This document shows positions 46,681-59,827 of a stretch of 64,000 nucleotides of DNA, in pieces. The notes under the pieces were generated by a model, which did not search any database, was not told the DNA's origin, and saw only the letters and a program-made list of their open reading frames with translations. The DNA is from Jaltomata sinuosa (lineage: Eukaryota; Streptophyta; Magnoliopsida; Solanales; Solanaceae), in NCBI GenBank assembly GCA_003996215.1, contig QJPP01000850.1, positions 310,001 through 374,000 of the forward strand, written 5' to 3'. The position numbers and the translations under genes are program-made. Every line of letters starts with the position of its first letter. The stretch's first letter is position 1.

Positions 46681-46696
46681 TGGCGACTCTGCTGGA
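46681..46696 (+). other. E6 primer-binding site (tRNA-Arg type)
   Basis: TGGCGACTCTGCTGGA, three bases after the LTR. It matches the plant tRNA-Arg complement as recalled with one internal mismatch in the first 14-15 bases. Typical of Ogre elements. Confidence 0.75.
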
Positions 46697-47826
46697 AAAT
46701 TTTTAGGTTCTAAACCATAACAGACTTAGGTTAATAATTTTAATTAAGGTGTAAAACATTTGCTTGTTTTATCTAATTTTTTCTATGTTATGAGCTAATT
46801 TACTTGATATAAATTGCCTTATGTGTTACTGCTTTATTTAAAATTTTATTCACATTTCATAGCATTTTCTGCCATACGGCATGCACTTTCTTTATCTTTA
46901 AAGGGTGATTTGCGATTCTGTAGCCATCTTTCAGAAATAACCTTCTTCGAAATGCGTGGTGATTTATTGGTTCGTTATACATCCAATGGTTACCATAGTT
47001 TCAATCCCAGTTGTCCGCTTGGGACCCGATCTTTTCAAAAGCCAACTCTTAGTCTACCTAGATTAGAGCTAAGCCAATACGTTTTTAAGGTACATGGATC
47101 ATGAAAATTTAGGAGGCTTAATATACTTGGTATAATAAGTTCATTAGTCAACATCGCCCAAATGTCTGAGTGGGTTCACAACCTCGAGTGACGCTTATCA
47201 TGTAAATGTAGATTATTTGAAAAATAATTGTGCTAAAATATGAACTGTTTGCTCTAAATTAATTAAACTTTAGGTGAGAGGGTATGACTAACCCTTTTGT
47301 GATGCATGTAATTTGGTTGGTGGAAACTTAAGCCCGAGAATGTTGTTAAATGAAGAGGCTTGGATGCGACGAAGAAATACATGCATATTAGAATTTTTAT
47401 TTTATTATTTTTATTGGCATATAATAAAACCTAAGGCTATTTTTGTATTGTTTTTGGGGGGAATAGATTTATTTAATTAATTAAAAAGCAACGGAATGGC
47501 ATATTATGGCACATTCATTTTCAAATACGTTTACTCCCACCTATGGCATAAAAGAGGTCCCGTGCATATTAGGGCGCGTTTTAATTATCGAATTTTCTCT
47601 TACTATGTGATTTGTTGCTATGTGATATATGTTTGTTTTCATCATTATTTGCATAATTGCTAATATTACCTTGAAGCAACAATTACCGCTTTATACTTAT
47701 GCTTGCTTTTCTTTCAAAGTTTTTTTTTTAATTTTTAATTATTTTCCCAAAAGGTTGATTTGCGTTGACTACGAATTGGTGGATCACCCATACTTTACAA
47801 GATTGAAAGCACGAACATCCACCAAC
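46697..47826 (+). other. E6 leader between PBS and gag
   Basis: About 1.1 kb of untranslated leader. A 96-codon frame at 46814-47104 has no recognisable domain and is probably fortuitous. Long leaders, sometimes with an extra ORF, are known in Ogre elements; I see no convincing one here. Confidence 0.5.
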
Positions 47827-50252
47827 ATGACTGATCAGAGTGCATCTGATCAGACCAGCTTAGGGCTTGTCACCATTCTGAGAGATGAACCTCAGATTTT
47901 GGAGGGGAAGAATGCAACCCTTTATGATGAACAAATCGCCCATATGATGCAACAAATGGCCGACATGCAAAGAGAAATTGATCAACTTCGAAACCTTACA
48001 AAACTCTTTATCAACCTGAACACCCCCACTTCCTCAACATGGAACAAACACCACTATCCCACCTCTCTTTCCACCTATTAACTCTCCCGCTCCTCAACAC
48101 TTTCCACCAAACCCTCCACTGCACAGAACCAACCTAACTGCTGCCAATCTGCCTTTTAACCCCCAACAAGCCACCTCGCAACAAACAAATCCATTACCTT
48201 TCACTAATCTGTATGTTCCTCAAGCTCTACTTACCCAAACTACCCCACCTACCCAAGCTCCACCTACCCAAACCTCCCCACTCATCAAAAACTACCAAGC
48301 AATCCAACACATACTAGTGGCACACACTGCAATTCCTAACACGCAATATGTGCCTCAAGTTTATGTAATGGGAGCTCATCCCTCTACTACCCTAATGCCA
48401 ACCATGTCATAAGTTGGTCCATATGAGGAGATGGAACGGAAAGCAAGGTCAAAAGCACATGAGAATGTTGCAAAAGAGATGCGCAGTCTGAAGAAAATAT
48501 TCAAAAGCATCCAAGTCCACATGGTATGTGAAAGACTTGAGTATGAGGATTTATGTGTTCATCCCGATGTTGAGTTTCCTATAGGGTATAAGGTGCAAAA
48601 ATTTGACATATTTAATGGAAAAGGAAACCCTCGAGCTCATTTAAGGTCATATTGTGACAAGCTAGTTAGGGTGGGGAAAGATAAGGTCATTAGGACGAAG
48701 CTGTTTATAAGGAGTTTTACAGGAGAAGCGCTTGTTTGGTACACAAGCTAGGATCTGAAGAAATGCCATAATTGGGGTGCGATGGCACAAGAATTCATGG
48801 ATAGGTTTAGGTTTAACACTGAGGCCATCCCAGACAGGTTCTATTTGTCGAAATTAGATAAAAAGTCAACAGAGACCTTTAGAGAGTATGTCATGTAGTG
48901 GAGAGTAGAAGATGGAAGGGTCCAACCCTCGATGGCTGAGAGCGAGATGACCACTTTATTTATACAATCTCTAAAAGACACAACATACTATGACAAATTG
49001 TTAAGTCACATAGGACAAAAGTTTTCTGAAGTTGTCAGGATAGAGATTTCATAGAGGAAGGTATTAAAATAGGAAGAATCATGAATTTGGCCTCTTTGTA
49101 AGCAACAAGTAAGACAATTCAATCAGATTTTATTAGGGGAGAAAATAAGAAGAAGAAGGATGGAGTGTCTGCTGTCATGACCATCCAGGAATGTAAATCA
49201 AACCAGATATTAAGATAACAAAACCTGTTACTGCAGCCTTTATATTATAGCCAATACACCCAAATTTCTCAGCCTTACTACCAACCTTCACCTGCCCCTT
49301 ATCTAGTTAATTCCACCCAACCAGCATATTTTTCACCTCGAGCACAGGCCTATCAAAATCCACCACAATACCAACCTACCTATCCACCTCAACCCCACTA
49401 CCAACAACAAATTTTCCCTACAAATAAACCCAGACCATGCCCAAACTATGAAAGAAGGCCAGCTAAAACCTTTACACCCCTAGCCGAACCTCTATTCCAA
49501 CTATATGAAAGGTTGAGAACCGTAAGAGTACTCAAACTGATCCAAGGAAGAATTCCCAACCCCCTTCCAGGATGGTATGACGAGACTAAACATTGTGCCT
49601 ACAACTCTGGAATTGTTGGCCATGACAGTGAGAATTGCCTTACTCTCAAAGATAAGATTAAGGTGCTGATCAAAGAAGGAGTTATTCAGCTCAAGGGAGC
49701 TCCCCCTAATGTGACCAACAATCTTCTGCCAAATCATGGCAATGTTAATGTGAACATGATCACCATTGATGGAGAATGCAATTTGGAAGGGACCATTGTA
49801 CCAGTCAAAGAGGAGGAAAAGATTGCAACATCAGCCTTCGTTGCTTACATAATCAAAGTCCAGGTGCAAACACTAGTTGAAGTAGAAGTTCTTGTTCCTA
49901 AGCCTAGGATCACATCCTTAGTTTCTCAAGCACCTTTTTTCGATACTAAAGTAGTTCCTTGGGATTACCCGATTAGTGCAAGATACAAAAGAAAAGGAAA
50001 AATAGTTGTAGAAACTATTGTTGCGGGGATGACAAGAACAAGACATTGTTATGCCCCTAAAAAAGTTATACGAGGAGCTCCAAACAAGGAAAATAACCAA
50101 AAAAGGGTTGTGACAAAAACTAAAGTAGAGGAGTTTTGGAGGAAAATATCGGCTAAGGAGTATTCTGTGGTAGAGCAGCTGAAGAAAACTCCTTCCCAAA
50201 TTTCCTTATTGCCTTTGTTATTGAATTTGCAACTCATAGGAATGCTTTGGTG
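47827..50252 (+). pseudogene. E6 Ogre/Tat-type gag
   Basis: Probable start is the ATG at 47827 (MTDQSASDQTSLGLV). A Pro/Gln/Thr-rich region follows (48060-48410), then the gag core YEDLCVHPDVEFPIGYKVQK with FDIFNGKGNPRAHLRSYCDK and GEALVWYTS (48431-48751), continuing across stops as FMDRFRFNTEAIPDRFYL. A second Pro/Tyr/Gln-rich stretch precedes the knuckle-like HCAYNSGIVGHDSENC (49591-49638), the form typical of Tat/Ogre proteins. At least five stops or shifts make it non-functional. Confidence 0.85.
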
Positions 50253-51207
50253 AAAGTGTTAAATGAAGCTTATGTGCTAGCCGAGATGACTAAAGAGAAT
50301 TTTTCAGGTATGATGGGGCAATTTCTAAAAGCTAACAAAGTCTCTTTCCATCAAAATGAGTTGCCACCTGAAGGCTTGGGGAATAATAGATCATTGAGCA
50401 TTACCGTCAGATGCAGAGATAAGTTTGTTTCTAAAGTTTTGATCGATAATGGCTCAGCTGTTAATATTTGTCCTTTCACTACCCTTCCGTCTTTGGGAAT
50501 TGACATTGGAAAAGTTTGTGAAAGTTATGTGAGGGTTAGAGGTTTTGACAGGACACAAAGGGGAGTCATTGGAGAAATTGATTTAGCGCTACAAATTGGA
50601 CTCGTAGAGTTCACAGTGGAATTCCATGTGTTGTACATATCTGCTAGTTACAACTTGTTACTGGGAAGGCCATGGATCTAAATGGCCGCTGCAGTTCCTT
50701 CTACCCTGCACCATACATTGAAATTCATTTGGGACTATCATGAAGTTGTGATTCATGGAGAGAGTAAAAATTCGATCTACCATAAAAACTCAGTTTCATT
50801 TATTGAGCGCGTGGAAAAGCTGGATGGATCCACTTTTCATGTTAGAAAAATTATGTGTACTAGTTAAGTTGAGATGGTAAAATTGCCATGCATGCTTATG
50901 ATGATGGCCTGGGAAATGTTGAAGAATGGTTTTGTGCCTGGTCGAGGTCTTGGAGTGAACTTGGATGGAATAGTGGAGCCAATTCATTTGCCTGGCCAAA
51001 AAGACACTTTTGGTCTTGGATACAAGCCTACTCCTAAAGAAGTCTCATTGACTAGTCTCAAAAGAAAAGGTGACATTCTCTTGCCAAAGCCTATACCACT
51101 CTTGGAACAGTCATTTTTCAATACAATTATTGCCTAGGTATCAGAAGAAGATGATGAAGATGACCTCGTGAAGGACTCAAAAAACTATTCATTATTGAGG
51201 AAGAAGC
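50253..51207 (+). pseudogene. E6 protease and post-protease region
   Basis: Retropepsin with KVLIDNGSAVNICPFTTL; DNGSA is the Tat/Ogre form of the catalytic loop. NLLLGRPWI closes the domain at about 50660-50681. After a stop the conserved segment continues (AVPSTLHHTLKFIWD, EVVIHGESK). A Gly-rich motif WEMLKNGFVPGRGLGVN with FGLGYKPTPKE follows at 50904-51040. The next codons are interrupted by E9 after 51207. The coding reads only through several stops. Confidence 0.82.
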
Positions 51208-52470
51208 TGTCATGATCCAACTATCGGGCCATGTGGGATCCTACTCTAAGCACCTAGATAGGAGAACCCTTATCACCTGATCCAATAGGTAAATGCGGAA
51301 GTTAAAATTTAACAACAAAAAGAAAGCTTTTTTATAATACGGAATGACTCTTACAATATTTACAACAGTAAAACCTTTACAACTTGAAAATAACCCTCCC
51401 TAAGATCTAGTCTAAAATAGGTACAAGAGCTCTATAGGAGAAGATACAAAATATATAAAGTAGACAGCTTCCAACATAGGAACGAAGAGTAGAAGTTGCT
51501 GAAGTTCATCGTTGTCCTGCACCTAAGAAATATCACTGATCCTGCAACCAGACTATATCCAAACAGGTATAGCAAGAGTAGTGTTAGTACAAACAACACG
51601 TATTGATAGGCATCATTGGTCGACCCCAATCCACTACTTACCATCACATTAGAAATCAAGAGAAAATATGCAACAATCTACAATATATCTATTCCTTCAA
51701 CATCCACTCTTACAACCCTGGCATTAACACTAAGGACTTGTACGTTCCATCCTGAGGCTTTCTACCCCATTCCGCTGCTAACTCCACCCCTTGGTGACCC
51801 TACACTAAGACACCTATAACTTTCTAATTCGCACGGAACACCTAGAATTCCCAAGTCACGCTTAACTCCATGACCTCCAATGTCACCCTTGCACTAACAC
51901 TTCCCAAGTCATGCTTAACTGCATGACCTCCAGGTTACCCTTGCACTAAGACTTCCCAAGTCACCCTTAACACTAGCCTGACCAACTAAACCCAAACTCA
52001 GACTACCCTTCCATTTTTCAAGTCTACCACTATGACCGCACAACGCGAAACAATACCAAACTATCCCACAACTAGACCACGTACACTTATATTACTATAC
52101 ATAAGGGCCCAGACCGCTCAAGGATCCCTAGGACAATACCCGGCATGTAATATCAACCCTGCAATACAACCCCAAGCTATTGGTCTTTCTTCTAACTTAA
52201 AAACTTCATGACACAGGTTCCATAAATTTAAACAGTGAAAAATAACAATAACACTTACCTTTTTTACGTCACCCGGACCAACTAAGGATCCCTAGACCAA
52301 TATCTAAGTATTAACATGCAATGCCCGACCAACCCAGGGACCAACCCCATATTTAAGTGTAACAACCCAACCTCTTAGGGAATAATATGCACAATCACAA
52401 TTTAACAAACAACCCAGTCCATTCATGGAACCATAGATAAAATACAAAAAATAATGTGTTATTAAACCTA

Positions 52471-52625
52471 TACCAGGCATGGTACACGAGCCAACAAATA
52501 TAGAACCTGTATCAGGCATGGTACTCGAGCCAATCATTAGTATCCCATACCAGGCATAGTACCCAAGCCAACAAATATATATATATATATATATATCCCA
52601 TACTAGGCGTGGTACCCGAGCCAAC
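52471..52625. repeat. Hairpin tandem repeat, four units, E9 left LTR
   Basis: Units of about 38 bp, each with an inverted repeat of the TACCAGGCRTGGTA type, starting at 52471, 52510, 52548 and 52601. A (TA) run of about 22 bp separates units three and four. Confidence 0.85.
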
Positions 52626-53564
52626 CAATGTCACACAAATTTCAACAGTCAATATTTAAATGAACAAAAACACACTTGTAACACCAACAAGCAATAACTA
52701 AGTTCATTACACATAATTCACACCCAGATACTTAAACATTCATGACTTCCTTCCCTAGGCATGCAAGCACATACATCACTAAGAAAAAGTTACATGTACA
52801 CATATTTTTATTTGGAAAGACAATAACCATCACCTACCCTGCCACCGCGTTCATACCCCAACCTTGGAATCCTATCCAAGGATTAGTTCTCAGTTTACCC
52901 CTTAGACACATTTTCAGCAGTCACATCAATTTAGGAACCCTCTTTTTAGGACAAACCATTTTGGGAATGTCCCTCTCCCCCCCTTACTTTGAGTCATTCA
53001 ACCATTCTTGTTCACCCTATTTCCTTTAATCAAATTAGTTTTGAAGCCTACTATATCTAGCCATTAATTTACCCATAATATTATCAATTCCCCGAACCTA
53101 CCTAACAGTCTAGTTCCTGGATCCTAGAATCACACACCAATCATTAATTATAACAGATCAAAATGAAACACATTACCCCGACCTTATTATTTTTGATTCA
53201 ACAACCAGTCAATAACACCATAATTTCCTCCAGATTCCATGCCTGATGGCCTAAACATGAATTCTCCTTTCAGTCTATAACAACAATATGAAATGGAATA
53301 TAGGTCTAAGTCTACTCAATGAAAAACCTAGCGTACCTGGACGCTAAACAGCTGCACCTGCCATATTCTGGCTCCGTGAAGAAATTTTTTGATGGAGGAC
53401 AAGCCCGGAATCCATGGTTTCGCACCTCTTTAGCTGGAATGTCCCCTCCCTATGGCTCCCAAGCTTTGGAGAAGCCTAGAAGGGTTTTTGGAGTAATACT
53501 CGTATATTTTCCAATTGAGGAGGAGAAGTCTAATATTAAAAATTGTGTTTCATCTACTGCCTCC

Positions 53565-53640
53565 ATCATATCACTATAGCGATCGGCTGATCACTACAAT
53601 GATGGTGATATAGCGATAAAATTCCCACTATAGCAAGGTG
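53565..53640. promoter_or_regulatory. CTATAGCG-type motif cluster, E9 left LTR
   Basis: CACTATAGCGATC, GATATAGCGATAA and CACTATAGCAAGG within 75 bp, about 130-205 bp from the element-sense LTR start. Role unknown. Confidence 0.5.
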
Positions 53641-53771
53641 ACATCAGCCTGGATGAATTTTAAAATATAAAGTGTCCGTTATATTGACCACACTTAAATC
53701 AAATGCATTTTAATCATTCCCGAAATTGCGACAAGGTGATTTTTAGAATAACAACAGAATAGGTCATTACA

Positions 53772-54290
53772 ACAGATACAATTTACTCATATTTTATCCC
53801 TGAATGATTCCGTAAGAAAAAAGAAGGAAGAAACTAATTTAGGGCTCTCACAGTCCCACCTTGACAACATAACTATGATTATATGCGAAACACCACAACT
53901 TCCCCCTTAATTTAGTCGTACTCAACCCTTATTAGAAATAATATGGTCCTGCTCTAATGAGGAATCTCCTCCCCTGAGCTATCTGGAGAATTTTTAAAGT
54001 ACCCTTTCCCGAGTGCCCAAGTAATCTGGGTTCTCATAGAATATCAGAGCAAGAGAATTTTAAAATACTTTAAAGGAACCTTTCCTTTCCCAAGATTGAC
54101 CCGCCCTTCCACTATAGCAGAAACTATACCGCCATAGTGGTACCGCTATAGTAAAATTCCGATCACTATAGCGGTTGGCAACAGTTGAAAAAAAGGGAGA
54201 AATAGGTTTTCATTATCATTCTCTCTTTTTCTTCCACCAAAAAACACTCCCTTCCTCCCAATCACTCTGTTCTTGACGTTGAAAAACCAG
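53772..54290. other. E9 interior left of the captured gene; possible gene leader
   Basis: No retroviral coding. Contains CCGCTATAG-type motifs at 54110-54175, then a purine/pyrimidine-rich leader-like segment ending CCAG at 54290, a possible 5' splice junction of the antisense gene. Confidence 0.35.
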
Positions 54291-54901
54291 GTAACAATCA
54301 TACCCGCTTGCTTCTCTACTTCTTTCCATAATAATTGATAAATTTAGGATAGAAAAAGGTAGAATAAGTAGATATTGAGTTGGGTTTCTGAAGAATGTGT
54401 GCTCCCCTTATGTTTTCAATGCCTCCACAACATTCTGGGCATAAGGATTATGGAAATTTTGGTCCAAAACAGGCTAAAACTGGTGGGGGAGGTGAAGGGT
54501 TGTTCTTGGAGAAAATTCTGATTTAGATAAATTTTAGGGATTATAATACCCATATTTTTGCATAAAACAATGATAGGGCACTTTAGAAGTACTAATCTAG
54601 ACTTGGGAATGTTAAAATAATGTTTTGGGGTCAAGGGACGCCATTGACACACCCCTTAAAGCTTTGGGACGATGAAGACCGTTATAGCGGAACTCAACCA
54701 CTATAGTGGTCCCGGTATAACAGAGAAATTCTCATTCTAGCGGTCTCGCTATAGCTGAGAAATTCCCACTATAGCAGTTCCGCTATAGCGAGAGGCTAAA
54801 ACAAGTAGCCACCTAAGCATGCGCTAGAGTCGTTTTCCATTTTTGAAATACATTCCCTTGCGCTCTTACGAATTCTAACCCCACCCCTTGCCATATTGCA
54901 G
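54291..54901 (+). other. Putative intron of the E9 cargo gene
   Basis: Bounded by AACCAG|GTAACAATC and CCATATTGCAG|GTTAA, both good plant splice sites, 611 bp, directly upstream of the first ATG of the gene. Contains several CTATAGCGG-type motifs at 54680-54795. Without transcript data this is inference. Confidence 0.35.
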
Positions 54902-54912
54902 GTTAATACCCG

Positions 54913-56122
54913 ATGGATGTCGGTCAGGAACATTTTCTCTTTTACGAGAGGTTTCCTGATGATGCTAGTCGGGAGAGGTTCCGGGACTATTACAAGATAG
55001 GTTTTTTCTATGAGAGGGCCTTTTAAATGATAAAGGTGGATGAGAAAGCACCCATCTTCTATCGAAGGCTTCAAGAGTTCACTTGGGGCCCATTGGTTGT
55101 GGATCCCCTCCCGGGCACTCTGGTTGAGTAAAAGAGTTCTATGCCATACTCCCCACCATTCGTTGGGATGACCCCAACCCCATAATCTTTCTCCAAGTAG
55201 TAGATGTCCCTGTGGATGCTCGGACCATCAACGAGGTGCTAGGAGTGCCTCATGTTTCAAATGAGGCTTATGAAGCCAAGGCTCGACTGTGGGTCATGGC
55301 ATGGCTGAGAGATACCTTGGTAGAGGAGGAGTTCAAGGACGAGGTCTACTGGCCTAGTGTTTAGGGCATCACGAGTACTTAATTTTCAGTTGATGCTAGG
55401 AGATGGCTGAATTTGGTGTCCCAGAGGATTCGTCCGTCGGGTAAAACCACTGACATGACTTATGTTTGGCCCTTGGTAGTGGCTTATGCCATGCATGGGA
55501 TTCTGCTGAATGTGGGGTAACAGATCATGTCTGAGTGGAGCGACCTCTACTGGGGTCCCTGAAAGGGCCCCTTTCTCCCGGGTCTAGTGTTCGAGCTGTG
55601 TAAGCATTTCCATCTGCCCGAGGATAAGACTTATGTGGAGGTCGAGATGGATGTTGCCTTCAACCCTCTCTGGGTGAAAGTGGTTGCCGCTAAGGGAAAG
55701 AAGAAGATAAAGGTGGATGAACCAGGGAGCACCCAGGCTGCCGAGGATGATGATGATGATAATGATACTCCTTCCCCTCCTTCCCAGTCCCAGCCCCCAA
55801 TTTCTAGCAGACAACTCAAGGAGAACCTTTCTGCAGTTAGTCAGTTAATGAAGGGAACCACTAGTGGAGGTACAGCCCCTCCCCCCTCTGCACAGGCTTT
55901 GCAGCACTCCGTAGGGAGTTGGATAAGGAGAAGAAGAAGAGGCGCTCCCTGGATAGCATGCTTGCCCGGATGCGGAAGACCATTAAGGTCATGTTCACTT
56001 GCTCAGCCCCCGACCAAGAGCTTCTCTACTTAGAGTCGGAGGACCTGGAGGAGTTCCCCTTCTTGAGCAATACCAAGGACCCCATTCCCGCAGCCCATGA
56101 TGGTTATAAGGCATCCGGCTAG
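54913..56122 (+). pseudogene. Decayed plant putative transposon-protein gene carried antisense in E9
   Basis: The reading starts MDVGQEHFLFYERFPDD and continues with VKEFYAILPTIRWDDPNP, FLQVVDVPVDARTINEVLG, then YVWPLVVAYAMHGILLN. It ends with a Lys-rich linker, an acidic Asp run, a Pro/Ser/Gln-rich stretch and a C-terminal coiled coil (LDKEKKKRRSLDSMLARM). The FYA and TIN-LGV(P) pattern is that of the plant putative transposon protein family (Pfam Transposase_32 as I recall it); its biochemical role is unknown. Five stops in the reading (TAA near 55024, TAG, two TAA, TGA) and two frameshifts (near 55130 and 55900) kill it. Opposite strand to the element. Confidence 0.7.
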
Positions 56123-57407
56123 GACCTTTCCCCCTCTTTTTATTATATTAGACTACTGATCTTGAGGTTTGCCCCCATTTGGGATATGTACTAGACAATG
56201 TTTCTCTTTCCCTTTCCCTTGTTTTTTAAGCACATGGATGTTGTTTTTAGATAATATCACCTTACATGCATACAATATTAGCTCTATTTGTGATCTCTTT
56301 GTCTTGCATAGTAGCTTGTAGCTTAAATTCGTCTTTAGGAACCCCATAATTGGAAAGAAAAAAGGGGGGAAATAGAGCAGGGGTTCTGCCCCGCCCCTTC
56401 CGCTATAGCGGTTGATATACTGCTATAGCGGTACTGCCATAGTGGAAATATTCTTGCTATAGCAGGATCGCCATAGCAGTACGGTTCTGCTATGGCGGCC
56501 CCGATGGCAGTAGCCCATAAAATTGAATTTTCTGCAGAGTTTACCCCTTCCCCTTTCCCGGTTATCAATGTTAACTCCTGAATCACCTCATGGTCTTTAA
56601 ACATAGCTAAGACCATCCCCAGTACTGCATAATTCAAAATGTAGCATCACTTTATCATCAATAAATTACGAATTACAAGGGAAAAACTGTTCACAACAAC
56701 CCATTCCTATTATCATACAAGAATGACCCCCCCTCTTCCCATGGTTCCCAACCAACCTGACTGTCCTGAAATTGGAGTTTCCCCACAGTAAAGTCTTGTT
56801 CCCGTACCATCTTAACTAATGATAAGCTTTATCCGAAATGTAATACAAACTTCAATTCAAGGCACATAGCAATTTATCACTAATCAAAGCACACAATAAT
56901 CATGTTATAACTACTCCCAGGCTAAAAATGTTCATAGTAAGGAAATCAATTACAAACCAACAATTGCAGTCATAGAAGTATTGCAGCACACATAATTTCA
57001 AGCTTCAAGTTTCAACAATATTTGAGTCACATCAACCACTCTCTATTCGCTCCATGGATTACCGTTAGTCGATCATCCATGCCTTACCGCAGCCTTTAAG
57101 GCTAGATACCGATTAGAACCTTCCCAGTTCCAACTTCTCTCGCTTATGACATTTCAACCAAAGTCAAATGAAATCATTTACTATATTGAGATACCAATTG
57201 GAATCTAGAGATACCAATTGGAATCTAGAGATACCAATTGGACTCAACCCATACAAGCAAGTGACAATTTGCACGAAAGGAATGAAGAAGGAAGATGATT
57301 TCCTAGAATGCTTCATAGCTTCCAAAAGATTAGGTGTGGAGGTCAACATACCAGACCACAAGACTCTATTTGATATTTGATCTTGTACTGGGAGACCGGT
57401 AATCTAG
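56123..57407. other. E9 interior right of the captured gene
   Basis: No coding recognised. A cluster of CCGCTATAGCGG-type palindromes (56395-56510, with an exact 12-bp palindrome at 56400-56411) follows the gene. A 20-bp unit occurs three times at 57188-57247. Confidence 0.6.
57188..57247. repeat. 20-bp tandem repeat, three units
   Basis: GAGATACCAATTGGAATCTA twice exactly and a third copy with changes in the last bases. Confidence 0.95.
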
Positions 57408-57419
57408 GCTCTGATACCA
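57408..57419 (-). other. E9 primer-binding site (initiator tRNA-Met)
   Basis: Minus-strand TGGTATCAGAGC with a further matching C, exact tRNA-iMet complement, two bases from the 5' LTR. Confidence 0.9.
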
Positions 57420-58686
57420 TTTGTCACGACCCAACTACTGCACCATAAGGGCACCTACTCTTAGCACCTAGATGGGAGAACCCTTATCACCTGATCCAAT
57501 AGGTAAATGCGGAAGTTAAAATTTAACAACAAAAAGAAAGCTTTTTTATAATACGGAATGACTCTTACAATATTTACAACAGTAAAACCTTTACAACTTG
57601 AAAATAACCCTCCCTAAGATCTAGTCTAAAATAGGTACAAGAGCTCTACAGGAGAAGATACAAAATATATAAAGTAGACAGCTTCCAACATAGGAACGAA
57701 GAGTAGAAGTTGTTGAAGTTCATCGTTGTCCTGCACCTAAGAAATATCACTGATCCTGCAACCAGACTATATCCAAACAGGTATAACAAGAGTAGTGTTA
57801 GTACAAACAACACGTACTGATAAGCATCATTGGTCGACCCCAATCCACTACTTACCATCACATTAGAAATCAAGAGAAAATATGCAACAATCTACAATAT
57901 ATCTATTCCTTCAACATCCACTCTTACAACCCTGACATTAACACTAAGGACTTGTACGTTCCATCCTGAGCCTTTCTACCCCATTCCGCTGCTAACTCCA
58001 CCCCTTGGTGACCCTACACTAAGACACCTATAACTTTCTAATTCGCACGGAACACCTAGAATTCCCAAGTCACGCTTAACTCCATGACCTCCAATGTCAC
58101 GCTTGCACAAAGACTTCCTAAGTCACACTTCACTCCATGACCTCCCGGGTGACCCTTGAACTAAGACTTCCTAAGTCACCCTTAACACTAGCCTGACAAA
58201 CTAAACCCAAACCTGGACTACCCTTCTATTTTCCAAGTCCACCACTATGACCCCACAACCCAAAATGATACCCAACTATCCCATAACTAGACCACGTACA
58301 CTTATATTACTATAAATAAGGGCCCAGACCGCTCAAAGATCCTAGGACAATACGCGGCATGTAATATCAACCCTGCAATACAACCCCAGTCTCTTGGTCT
58401 TCCTTCTAACTTATAAATTTTATGACACAGGTTCCACAACCATTTAAACAGTGAACAATAACAATAACACTTACCCTTTTTACATCACCCGGACCAACTA
58501 AGGATCCCTAGACTAACAGCTAAGTGTTAACATGCAATGCTCGGCCCACCCATGAACCAACCCTATATTTAAGTGTAGTAACTTGGCCTCTCAAGGACCA
58601 ATATGCATAATCACAATTTTACAAACAACCCAATTCATTCATGGAACCATAGACAAAATACAATCAATAATGTGTATTTAAACCCG

Positions 58687-58827
58687 TACCAGGTGTGGTA
58701 CCCGAGCCAACTAATATAGAACATGTACCAGGCGTGGTACCGGAGCCAACCATTAGTATCCCATACCAGGCGTGGTACCGGAGCTAACCATTAGTATCCC
58801 ATACCAGGCGTGGTACCGGAGCCAATT

Positions 58828-58865
<38 letters not shown>

Positions 58866-58890
58866 ATACCAGGCATGGTACCTAAACCAA
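58687..58890. repeat. Hairpin tandem repeat, five units, E9 right LTR
   Basis: TACCAGGCGTGGTA-type hairpins at 58687, 58726, 58764, 58802 and 58867, 38-bp spacing, one more unit than the other LTR. Confidence 0.87.
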
Positions 58891-59827
58891 CTAATGTCAC
58901 GCAAATTCCAACAGTCAATATTTAAATGAACAAAAACACACTTGTAATACCAAAAAGTAACAACTAAGTTCATTATAAATAATTGACACCCGGATACTTA
59001 AACATTCATGACTTCCTTCCCTAGGCATGCAATCACATACATCACTAAAAAAATTACATGTACATACATTTTCATCTGGAAAGACAATAACCATCACCTA
59101 TCCAGCCACCGGGTTCATACCCCAACCTTGGAATCCTATCCAGAGACTAGTTCTCGGTTCACCCCTTAGACATATTTTCAGCAGTCACGTCAATTCAGAA
59201 ACCCTTCTTTTCAGACACACCATTTTGGGAACGCCCCCCCCCCTTACATTGAGTTATTCAACCATTCTTTTTAAGCCTATTTTCTTTAATCAAATTATTC
59301 CCGAAGCCTACTATATCTAGCCATTAATTTACCCATAACATTATCAGTTTCCTGAACCTACCCAACAGTCTAGTTCCTGGATTCTGGCATCACACACCAA
59401 TCAACAATTATAACAGCCCAGAATGAAACACATTACCCCAATCCCATCATTTCTGATTCAACAACCAGTCAAAAACACTATAATAATTTCCTTCAGACTC
59501 TATACCCAAAGGCCTACACATGAATTCTCCTTTCAGTCTATAACAATAATATGAAATAGAATATAAGTCTAAGTCTACTCAATGAAAAACCTAGCCTACC
59601 TGGATGCCAATAAGCTGCACCCACCATATTCTGGCTCTGTGAAGGTATTTCTTGACGGAGGACAAGCCCGCAATTCATGGTTTCGCACTTCTTTAGCCGA
59701 AATCTCCCCTCCCCATGGATCCCAAGCTTTGGAGCAGCCTAGGAGGGTTTGTGGAGTAACCCTCATATGTTTTCCAATTAAGGAGGATAAGTCTAATATT
59801 AAAAATTATGTTTCAGCTACTGCCTCT

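Larger units (their letters stand above)
51208..53771 (-). repeat. E9 3' LTR (left copy, 2564 bp)
   Basis: Plus-strand ends TGTCATGATCC and GGTCATTACA. The first 640 bp match the right copy almost perfectly; the remainder is much more divergent. It holds four TACCA-hairpin units (52471-52625) and a CTATAGCG cluster (53565-53640). Confidence 0.92.

Noticed and set aside
46814..47104. Extra Ogre ORF1 upstream of gag
   Set aside because: Only 96 codons, hydrophobic and featureless; no similarity to a known Ogre ORF1 that I can recognise.
54913..56122. Active host gene between two repeats
   Set aside because: Enclosed by matching LTRs and a target duplication, with several in-frame stops and two frameshifts; treated as decayed cargo of E9.
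52471..58890. CRISPR-like array (regularly spaced hairpin repeats)
   Set aside because: Spacers are also repetitive and there are no cas genes; these are LTR-internal tandem repeats in a plant genome.
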